Part shown: positions 22,674-64,000 of the stretch, piece by piece
Layout of the letters: each line of letters starts with the position of its first letter
How positions within the stretch are numbered: the stretch's first letter is position 1
Origin: Whitmania pigra
Taxonomy: Eukaryota > Annelida > Clitellata > Hirudinida > Haemopidae
NCBI GenBank assembly: GCA_021613335.1
Contig: JAJTWR010000254.1
Span: forward strand, 881,501-945,500
Direction: 5' to 3'
DNA: 64,000 bases
Notes under the pieces: generated by a model
What the model was told of the DNA's origin: nothing
The model's input: only the letters and a program-made list of their open reading frames with translations
The model's database searches: none
Program-made: the position numbers and the translations under genes

Positions 22674-25440
22674 TCACTTGCAATCTCTCTTGGCCCATAT
22701 CCACTGCGAAGCCGCTTCTGCAGCTCTGGACATGTCTGCCAAGGCCTTCGATCTGGCTTTACTGGTAAGGCCGATTTCTCTCAGAAATGTGTAGGTGGAT
22801 TGACCGACCATGCCTCTTGCTCCGACCTCGAAGGCGAAGAACCACATCTTGTACCCTTTTTGCCTGAGATCCATTGTTAGGTCCATGTATCTTTCTTCTT
22901 TCAGCGTATTGCTCTGTCCGATCCTGTCTTCCCATGGCACCGTCAGTTCCGCCAATACAAACGTGTCTGTCTTTGTTGATGACAGAACCACGTCCGGCCT
23001 CTTGCCGCTTTCAGCCAGCACCTGGGGATAGTGCCGCAATCCTTCCACATCGGCCGCAATTTCCCAGTCGTTGGCGTTTTCAAGGATATGTCTCCTTTTG
23101 GCTCTGCATCTGTTCCTCGCGAACTGGGAGGCGCCCTCGCGCAGGAAATAGACTCTTCTCTGGGGAGCAGATTACTGAGCGTTGGCGCTGGAGCAGGCAG
23201 CCTTTATCGCCTCAATTGCAACGAGGAGGACCTGGTTGTGGCGCCAGGTGAAGCGGCCGTGGGCAAGAGCGTAGCTGCAGCCGGACAGGACATGTCTGAG
23301 AGTCTGTCTCTCTCCGCAGAGCGTGCATGTGGCGTCCTGGGTGATTTGCCATTTCTGCAAGTTGTCGCGTGAGGGCAGCACGTCATAGATTGATCGGACG
23401 ACAAAGGCCAGTCTGAGTGGAGACATGTTCCACATTTCGTTCCACGTGATCGATCTCTGCACGACGTCTTCCCACGTGGTCCATTGTCCCTGTTGGGCCT
23501 GCTGCACTGCCTTTGCAATCCTTTCGCTCTCCAATTCCCTCCGGCATTCTTGCACCACTAGCGAGGCTCTGACTGAAGCACTCGCTTTGGAAGTGATTCC
23601 AGCCGACGCTATGGCGGTCGTGCTGGGTTTGGCCCTTTATCTCTTCGAACTTCAAGGCCTTTTCTGCTTTCGTGATTTCCTCTTGAGCCTTGAGTTTCCT
23701 TTCTGATCTGAGCAGTGGGTTGATTTCGCGGATATTTGGATCCTCGGAATTGTTGATCATCAACTGTGTTCTGATCTTCCCCACTTTGTACTCCTCCGCA
23801 ATGGATCTCAGTGGCAACCGCAGCCGTGCGCTCTTGGTGTACAGCGCAACCGAGGACAAACCCGGCGGAAATCCCAGCCATACCCTAGTTCGCCGACTGA
23901 TGCCCTTCTCCAACGTCTCCACGAAGGGAAGACCTATCTCATAAATGGTGAGAGGCCACAGGAGTCTTGGCAGCAGAACAAACTGAGATATCCACACTTT
24001 GAATTTACCGGGCAACGGGGATCGGTCGATTGCGTCCATCCCCTCTTTGCACTGCTTTCTGATGGCTATCTCCTGTTTCCTGTCGGACAAATATGCATCG
24101 AATACCCTTCCTAGGCTTTTCACGTGTTCTTCCGATAAGGTGGGGATTCTTTGGTCCGCTACGAAGAAGGACACATTCTCGCAAATTTTGCCTCTTGTTA
24201 GGGCGAGGCTTCTGGACTTTGCGGGCTTGAACTTCATTCTGCACCACCCAAGCAGGTCGTTCACTTTGTTTATAGTTCTTTGCATCACCTGCTTCCTATT
24301 TGTGATAAGGGTGGTGTCGTCCATGAATGCCTTGACTGGGGGCATGTGCAGACCCCCGCCGATGTGCGCCGGTGGGATACATGGTTCCGCTGCGTTGAGA
24401 ATGACCTGGATAGCCAATACGAAGAGGGCGGGCAAGATGGCGCAACCCATGGCAATGCCAACCTGTAATTGGACCCGTCTTGTCGTAAAGGTTTTGGTAG
24501 TGAACCTCATTTCGAACCCGTCGAAGTAGTTCTGGAGGATCTGGATAACGGGTTGTGGAACGTGGTGCGTTCCCAGCGCTCTCCATATCATTTGGTGGGG
24601 CACCGATCCGTACGCGTTTGCCAAATCCAACCACACGACGTAAAGACTTAGGCGGTTCCGTTTAGCCCTTTGGATTGCCTCCCAAATCATGGTGGTGTGC
24701 TCTATGCACCCTGGGACGTCCGGAATACCTCCTTTCTGCACCGAGGCGTTGACGTATTGGTTCTCCATCATGTATTTTGTAAGTCTTTGAGCCATGGTGG
24801 CAAAAAAGATCTTTCCCTCAACGTTCAACAGCGAAATCGGCCTGAACTGTTTCAGGTCGCGAGAGTCCTTCTCTTTCGGTATGAATATGCCATCTGCCTG
24901 CTTCCACTCGTCGCTGATTGTGCCTGTTGTCCATGCCTTTTCAATGAACACGTGGAGATATGTCATAGCTTTTGGGCATCTCTTATAAACCAGGTAGGGA
25001 ATTCCCTTGGCTCCTGGCGCAGATTTGTTCCTCGCCTTCCTCACTACCCCCCTAACTTCCTCGAGCGAGGGAGTAGTCATGTCAAAGGGTTAGGCCGGCA
25101 GAGGAACCGCCGGGACGTCCATCCTTTCCTGCAATGGCACGTCGCGCACCTCGTCGCTGTATGTCTGGGTGAGGTGCTCTTCCAGTTCCGACTTTGACAC
25201 GCTGAGGACTCCTGACTTTGGAGGATCAAGCAACGACCTGCCGTACTTGTATGGATCTTTGAAGAAAGTAGCTCTTGCACGACGTCTGTGATATTTCTTC
25301 TGTCTGAGCTTTTCAGCACGCCGCAGGTCAGCTGCGCGCTCTTTGATCTTTTTCCATAGTACCGAGAGACCTTCTCTTTGATCATCACTCGCCTCTCTCA
25401 ACCGCCGTCGAAGCATTTTCTTCTCCAGTCTGAGCTGCTG
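22674..25440 (-). mobile_element. LINE with C-terminal restriction-like endonuclease (HERO/R2-group), frameshifted
   Basis: Reading down the minus strand: a basic coiled N-part (25440-25090; RRLREASDDQREGLSVLWKK, then a Lys/Arg-rich RRRARATFFKDPYKYGRSLL), one in-frame stop near 25090, then an RT (ARNKSAPGAKGIPYLVYKRC, FRPISLLNVEGKIFF, VWLDLANAYGSVPH, FMDDTTLITN). The thumb follows, with PGKFKVWISQFVLLPRLLWP. After a frame change near 23560 comes a CTLCGERQTLRHVLSGC knuckle. After another near 23170, the last frame (23048-22674) holds RPDVVLSS and LAELTVPWEDR, a PD-x-ELTVPWE nuclease core, ending SQWIWAKRD. Catalytic residues look intact, but frame breaks make it a pseudogene copy. It is 5'-truncated at about 25440, inside a CR1-like RT fragment. 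Confidence 0.87.
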
Positions 25441-25600
25441 GATCTCCCTTTGTCTTCGAGAGGTATGTCTTGAACCATTGTAGTGTCGAACTGCAAATGT
25501 TTTCACAAGTCTGGTGATGAGGATATCGTGATCTACAGTGTCAAACGCTGCGGACATGTCGAGAAGCAGAAGGATGGAGACTAGAACAGCGTCCAATGGT
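25440..25600 (-). mobile_element. CR1-like reverse transcriptase fragment, target of the LINE above
   Basis: The minus strand reads SILLLLDMSAAFDTVDHDIL, RT motif A of the CR1/L2 type. A shifted frame next to it gives LQWFKTYLS, the usual next block. Coding similarity stops at about 25440, where the N-part of the HERO-like LINE begins. This marks the insertion point. Confidence 0.7.
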
Positions 25601-26946
25601 AAACTATTTAAAGCTAGAAATATAGCGTAAAATTTAATTAAAACTAACTCTAGAAAATTTAAGTTATGGAATGATATTAAGAAGTTTCAACGATTTTTAA
25701 CATATTTAGATTTGGTTATGGTTAGACGAAAATGTAAGTCACGAAAGGCGTTTCTGTTAAGCATGGGACTTCGACGTTCGGTTTTACGTACGTAATCAAA
25801 AATAATTCTTTCCGTCTCGGTTTCAACCGGGTTCGGAAAAAAATTTGTTCCGAGCTTTTGGAAACCGAAAGATTGAGGATATTCGGAAAATTTTCGGAAA
25901 TACCACCTCTAAAAACAATTCATAGAACTTTTCATTTTTCTGGGCGTTACGCACATAAGTAGCACATAAGATTAAGACTAATTAAATTGAAGCCAAAATT
26001 CGAACACGTATAAAAAGATGTGCAAATCTCAGAACGTCAAGGCATTTTTCATCTATTGGGATTCTTGCTGTAATTTGCTCAAGCAGGGCCTCTGTGAACA
26101 ATTTTATTGGCTCCTTGAGTGTCCATCTGTCCAAGAACTGTCTGGTTGATTGTTTATTAACGTCAGATAACCGATAGCAACTACTAAATGAGAGGTCTCA
26201 ACATATTAACCCTCCGATAATGTATTCATCTGTGTCAGGATAGGCAGTACTTGCTCTAAAAGGATGAAATCTAATTGAAGCTAGCCCACAAAAATTGCAG
26301 GAACCTATTGGTGCAACCGATGGTAGTTTTTTCAGCGATGAACATCTAACAGACCAGCATTACTATTAGTATTTTGTTTTTCCATTACCATACTGACATG
26401 ACATACACGAAACACAGCCATGACCAGCGACAGAAATTTCTACGCATAGCGGCTCCTAATTAGAGTTATAACCTTACAATATTTCAAAAATCAAAACTTC
26501 ATCTACATTTAATAGAATCTCATAATCTAATTTTTTTTTTCGCAATTTGACAATGTATTAATAAGCTACACATAATCCATCAAATCCTGAAGGGTATTGA
26601 TTTTTTTTTCCTAACCATCGGGATATGTCGTTTATCGGGCAGAAACAAATCGAACGACCAAAACAAGACTCAAATGTTTAGAAAGCGATTACATTCAAAT
26701 CTAGGAAACGCGCATAAAAATGCGAAAGAAGTCAACAACAACAAAACATAATAATCAATGAATAACTAACAACCGGTTTCTTTTTTTTTCTTGAATTTTC
26801 TTTATATTTTCCTCTTTTTTCTGTTATTTATATCCGTCTTTATTTCATTTATACCACCAATTGTTCCAAGTGCTCATAAGAACATTTTTGTTATTATATT
26901 ATTTTTCAAAATAATTTTATTCATGATTTTCATTTTGCTTCAAGAC
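25601..26946. other. Region upstream of ODAD2
   Basis: AT-rich, with no confident gene. It must contain the ODAD2 promoter and 5' UTR. A T-rich tract immediately precedes exon 1, with TTTTGCTTCAAG just before the ATG region, so a non-coding first exon spliced at 26944 is possible. No RFX/X-box motif was recognised by eye. Confidence 0.4.
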
Positions 26947-59471
<32,525 letters not shown>

Positions 59472-60942
59472 GTAAACCTTGCCGTATTTTAATTTATAAT
59501 CAAATGCAATAAAAATTCCGAATAGGGACACTTCAATTTTGCCGCCAAAAATGACCATAGGGCATTTTGCCCTATATCAATATTATGTCTACATTAAACA
59601 ACGAAATCGTAAAACCATACAAAATGATAAATAGAAGTTAATTGTAACTCATTTACAGACAAGATTCAAAACAAAACTGCGCAATTGTTATATTTTATTT
59701 AAAAATGCCTTATTTATTTAGTCTTTTGTGTGTCCCTCAGCAACTTGCCTTCCATACGTTGTCCAGAATCCTGGATAGTTCTATGGAAAATGTTGAATTA
59801 GCATAGTATAATAGCCCACATCTTATTCCAGGTTTATTGGTGGAAAATTATTGTTGCAATGGCTTGACTGCTTTCTTCTTGTCCAGCTTCATAGACACAG
59901 GCACCATTGTCACATGACTTTGTCAACAAATTTGTGATAAGTCTGCACGAAGAGTACATCCGTTCTTAATGTACCTCAACGCTCATTTGCAAACATTAGA
60001 GAGCTTTCTTTTAGCAATAGACCTGTTACTGGTAGATTCTTGGATCGAGCTAAGCACAAGCATCCATATACATTGACATTCATTTCGCTACATTGATATT
60101 ACTTACTCGTTTGTTTTCACTTATTCCTTTATTTTCCAATTTATTTTTGTTATCTTCTTTCCTTGCAATGATGTTCGATATACTGATGTCGACTAACTTT
60201 GAATTTTTTGTTAAGTTTTGTCTTTTTAATCAAAGATGGAATTAGTTCTTTTAATAGTTAGAAATTATCAAATTTTTGTCCAATGGAAAATCTCTTCTCA
60301 GAATCCTCAGCCTACAAAGTACTGAAAATTACTGTCACTGAAACACATAAAGTGTAGGACGTTTGAAATTTATCATAAGCACAAATCCAAAGACTTTTTT
60401 ACATATTTAAACAAAAAGTTTAAAAAAACATATTTCTTAAATTTAAATGTTTTTATTAGCAAGTTTCAAAATCATTTCAGGAATGCTTTTATTAAAGATT
60501 CACAGGTTTTTAATTTAGCACTGCAAATTAGAGTCAAATTGCATTACAGTTTTCTGTAATCAAAAAAATCCGTTTTTGAAAATGTGACCATAGACACAAT
60601 GTTTCCATATATCGAAGTGTCCATAAATTCAGTTTTTATTGTATCTAATTAGCCTCGACATTAAATATTGGGTGCCCTAATGGGCGCTTTATAAATAAAC
60701 GTTTTTTTACTTCTCATGAAGTTTATTTTTCCGACCACAACAAAACAAAAGCAAGCAGTCCAGCTTGAAATTTTTAGTCTCCCATCGCAGTTCGGAATAA
60801 CCACGAGAGCGAAGTTATTATTACTCAACTACGACATTTAAATCACATAATTGTTTCATAAATGTCATGTCATTACCAACATCGTTCGATTGAGTAAATA
60901 CAATTATCTCATCGTTCTTCATAGTAGGCAAGAAGCAACGAA
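59472..60942. other. ODAD2 intron 12, no exon recognised
   Basis: AT-rich, searched by eye for an exon continuing the armadillo repeats in phase 0; none found. Near 60680 a GGTGCCCTAATGGGCGCTTT and ATAAATAAACG end resembles the tail of the second SINE family. Confidence 0.45.
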
Positions 60943-61550
60943 TTAAGGGTCCCTTCTCCTATGGATAATGGCATGGAAAGTCCCTGGTTGCCCTTCGATT
61001 TGTAATGTCCATCCTTTGCATTGATAGCCTTTTGCTTTTGAAGTAAATTTCTCGTTTACTTCTCTGAGCTCCTTTCTTAAGTCTTGAATGAGAATGACAC
61101 TTTTGAATGCTTCACTGTCTTTCAGTTTAGAAGAATTTTCCAGAATGGGGTTCTTTGAAGTCTGACTTTCAAATTTAATCAAAACTAGTCTTGGTCTTGA
61201 TTCATTACCCATTCTGAATATGTCCACAATCTTTTCATCCATTTCTTGCTTGATATTTCCTTCAGAAGCTTTAAAAGCTCTTTAACTTTTGAATTGTCAC
61301 GTTCTTTAGTTGTAGACAACGATGTTGTTCAGTCTTTTATTTATTTAAATTATTGCACTTGATTTTTGTGCAGCTCCAACCTCTGAAACCAATGCATCCA
61401 TATTGCATTTGAGTAAGCCTTGCTTTTTTGTCTATTTTCTTCTAGTAAAATATTTTCATCGAGACACGCTCGATTGAATGTAATCGATTGAATACATTCA
61501 TCCCACTTCTTGCTACAACATTTATTATCTATCTTTTTTTCTATCTCCAT
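60943..61550 (-). pseudogene. LINE ORF1-like fragment
   Basis: The minus strand in two frames: 61550-61350 (KKWDECIQSITFNRACLDEN) and 61242-60943 (FRMGNESRPRLVLIKFESQT, ENSSKLKDSEAFKSVILIQD, LRKELREVNEKFTSKAKGYQ). The order R-M-G ... RPRLVLIKF, then KDSEAFKSVxIxxDL, is typical of the nucleic-acid-binding ORF1 protein of CR1/L1-type LINEs. It lies 3' of the LINE at 61912-64000, so it belongs to a different insertion. Confidence 0.55.
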
Positions 61551-61650
61551 TGTAAATCAAATTCGTCCACTATACACCGCAACTTTTGAAATACAATTTA
61601 TAATAAATACTATTAGTCAAAGAAGAGAGGTTTTTTAATATGCAATATTC

Positions 61651-61895
61651 TGTTAACGGAACTGAATAACCGAAGTTAAGTGTTTAAGGGATTTGAGATA
61701 TTTAAGGATGCAAATGGATATTTGGACATCAAGCTGTCTGGACTCTCTGATTGCCAAGTTAGGTGATTGGTGAGATGGCTTTTATAGCAATAATAACGAG
61801 ACTTCGTGTATGAAGAAGATACCAAATATAATTAAGTATAAATTTAGTTACATTAGCAATATAAACTTAATTATTCCAAAACCAAGTTTACAACA
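61651..61895 (-). repeat. Solo LTR, copy C (truncated)
   Basis: CTGTTAACGGAACTGAATAA, CGAAGTTAAGTGTTTAAGGG, AGATACCAAATATAATTAAG and GTTTACAACA, parallel to 30112-30416. The end bearing the polyadenylation signal is missing. It sits directly beside the 3' end of the CR1-group LINE. Confidence 0.65.
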
Positions 61896-61911
61896 GTATA
61901 TATGTACAAAT

Positions 61912-64000
61912 ATTATTATTTTTTTTATTTTATTATTTTATTAAGTGGGTAGAGGACCGAAGCCTCTTACCTGCCCACTATCCAACAGCAAAACATTGAG
62001 AAAAGAAACGAGAGGTTCAATCAGTAATAGACGAGAAAAGGAGACAAGTCATATTCATTAAGAAGGGAGGTGAAGCGAATATAGGTGCTAGCTGAGACTA
62101 AGCTATTAGGTAATTTATTCCAAATGTTAATAATTCGATTTGTGAAAAAAGATTTGGTGTTGTCTATTGCGCAAAAATATGACCTTAGTTTAAATTGATG
62201 ACCTCTAGTTGATGAGTAGCTTGCAAAATGAATATGGTTTTTAAAATGAGTTGATGTTAAATTATTGATGATCCTGTATAATAAGCAGAGGTCAGCTATT
62301 AAACGGCGATGTTCAAGCGTTGTAGAGCCTTGAGCCGGTCATGGTACTTTAGCTGTCCAAGAGCAAGGATGGCCTTGGTAAATTTCTTTTGGATGTTTTC
62401 AATGTTCTCGATCAGGTATTTATGGTGAGGGTTCCAGACCTGACTGCTGTACTCTAGGATTGGTCTGACATATACGCAGAAAGCTTTGGTGAGAAGATTC
62501 TTGTCCCTGGAGGTGAACGATTTGAGAATCAGTCTTGAACGGACTGCAGCCTTGTGTGTGATGTTGTCAATGTGAAGCCGTAATTTTAAGTCTGAGTCTA
62601 TGATGACACCAAGATCTCTGGTTTGATCAACAGTGGTGAGCAGGATATCATCGATATAGTATTGTTGTGGGCAGGGTCCATTCCTGGAACTGGTTTTAAT
62701 TGAGCAATTAAAACATTTTTCCTTGTATAGGTTTAGCTGCCACTTCTTGCTCCATGTAGTGAGTGAGTCGATGCCTCTCTGAAGATCAGAACCATCCATT
62801 GACAGAGATTTGTAAAGTTTAATATCATCGGCAAATAGTTTAATTGTGATATCCTTAGATGGGGAGTCGACTATGTCATTGATGTAGATTAGAAACAGAG
62901 TAGGGCCCAAAACACTTCCCTGTGGCACACCACTAGTTACGTCAATCGAACCGGATATTGAGTCATTTATGAGGACATGCTGTTTTCTTTGATACAGAAA
63001 ATCGGAAAGCCACTGACACAAGTTTCCAGTAATACCATAAGATTTAATTTTGTTCAGTAATTTCGGATGAGATACAGAATCAAAGGCTTTTTGAAAGTCG
63101 AAGTAGATTATATCTGTTTGCTGACGTTGCTGTGAAGTGGTCCAGTCATAAACACACTCCAGCAAATTTGTGGTGGTCGATTTTAATGGTCTGAATCCAT
63201 GTTGTTGAAGACATATTAAGTCCAGAAAAATTAAATGATGTAGAATCGTTTTGTTAATTATATTTTCCAGGACTCGACAGCAGGTACATGTCAAGGAGAT
63301 TGGTCTGTAGTTCGAGGGGATAGATGTTGGACCTTTCTTGTGGATGGGAATGACATGAGCTGTTTTCCAAATTGTGGGTATAAGTCCACTATTAAGAGAG
63401 CGATTAAAGATATGACGGAGTGGGTATGACAAGCGTTTTAACACAATAAGCACAGCTTTTTAACAAAATATTATGAATGTGGTTGGGGCCTTGTGAGCAA
63501 GAACGTTCCAGCTGTCTCAAAGTCTGTAAGACAGCATCATGAGTGATTAGGACTTTATCCAAGATTTTGGTAGAACGTCGAGTAAGGTCGTATGTAATTC
63601 CATCGTCAGCTGTAAAAACGCTAGAGAAATAGGTGTTGAATGTGTCAGCTATTATATTTTCATTGAATTTGAAGTCATACTTCCATCACGTTTTGTTATT
63701 TCTCTAATCAATGAGTGACAAAAAAGCTTGTTACTAACATATCTGTAGAAGCTGCCTAAATTATTCTTCTAATGAGATGCTTTTCCTTCTTGGCCCAATA
63801 AGCCGCAAGTTGATTGCTGCATTTTTCTGAAAACTTAGTATATTTGGTTTTTCTTTGAAGATCAGGACTAGATTTCCACTCGCGCCAGTATTTCAGTTTG
63901 ATTTTTGAAAGCTTTTTCTGAAGTGAGGTTTCATAAGGAAGTTTTCTGATATTTTCGGAGCCCTTGAAGACAAAGGGAACATGCAATTTGATGCCCTCTT
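61912..64000 (-). mobile_element. CR1-group LINE, RT domain, continues past the window end
   Basis: A 384-codon frame (63453-62299) carries the RT: NYRPISLTCTCCRVLENIIN, DIIYFDFQKAFDSVSHPKLL, SGVPQGSVLGPTLFLIYIND, catalytic KLFADDIKLYKS, and the thumb RDLGVIIDSDLKLRLHI with RPILEYSSQVWNPHHK. A frameshift near 62299 leads to a C-terminal piece with RGHQFKLRSYF and FFTNRIINIWNKLP down to about 62000. Upstream frames (63986-63756; YKF-, RREW-like linker) are the usual stretch between endonuclease and RT. The endonuclease should lie beyond 64000. The 3' end shows an A/T-rich simple tail at 61912-61945. Confidence 0.87.

Noticed and set aside
26791..26946. In-frame hydrophobic extension upstream of ODAD2 exon 1, which could look like a signal anchor
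   Set aside because: It is T-rich intron- or leader-like sequence, and known ODAD2 proteins start at the MG of 26947. A membrane anchor makes no sense for an axonemal docking protein.

Overview
This is animal nuclear DNA: AT-rich, intron-bearing genes with canonical GT/AG junctions, and intergenic and intronic space filled with transposable elements of many ages. No plasmid, bacterial, organellar or CRISPR signal is visible. A secreted cystine-knot peptide of the agatoxin-like neuropeptide type points to an arthropod, or something close to one. A gene for an outer-dynein-arm docking factor says the animal still builds motile cilia or flagellated sperm. I cannot name the species.

Host genes, all on the + strand. 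(1) A HAD-superfamily protein in two exons, 5393-5721 and 11286-11712, split by a 5.6 kb intron full of transposons. (2) A three-exon prepropeptide for an eight-cysteine knottin, 12456-13396. (3) A three-exon single-pass membrane protein, 14906-15961. (4) A tentative two-exon 51-residue membrane micropeptide with a C-terminal KKxx signal, 16655-16882. (5) The main result: an ODAD2 (ARMC4) orthologue whose 12 visible exons run from 26947 to 59471 and join in frame into 766 codons. Its last roughly four armadillo repeats lie beyond the window. Two doubtful small minus-strand readings (52450-52640 and 58113-58355) sit inside ODAD2 introns.

Mobile DNA. 0-11 kb: a hAT remnant, an R2-like endonuclease fragment, a MITE with repeat-built inverted ends, pogo and LTR-element debris. 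18.3-25.6 kb: a dense minus-strand LINE block. It holds an RNase H-bearing LINE with an almost intact 1132-codon frame, abutting a second LINE with a restriction-like endonuclease, itself inserted into a third reverse-transcriptase fragment; tRNA-derived SINEs lie beside them. 28-43 kb (ODAD2 introns): a second copy of the RNase H LINE, solo LTRs, a dead Tc/mariner, pogo and hAT pieces, an R2-like element and a 350 bp ATT microsatellite. 43-51 kb: Russian-doll insertions, with a hAT inside a pogo inside a CR1-like LINE, then a hAT inside a hAT. 54-58 kb: a hAT inside a MULE-like element that sits at the end of a SINE, followed by another inverted-repeat element. 61.9-64 kb: a CR1-group LINE running off the end.

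The strongest system-level signal is a LINE/SINE partnership. The 3' tail of the RNase H LINE, ending in an AAAT run, matches the tail of a tRNA-derived SINE family. It also recurs as three roughly 50 bp tail-only insertions, each with perfect 11-14 bp target-site duplications.
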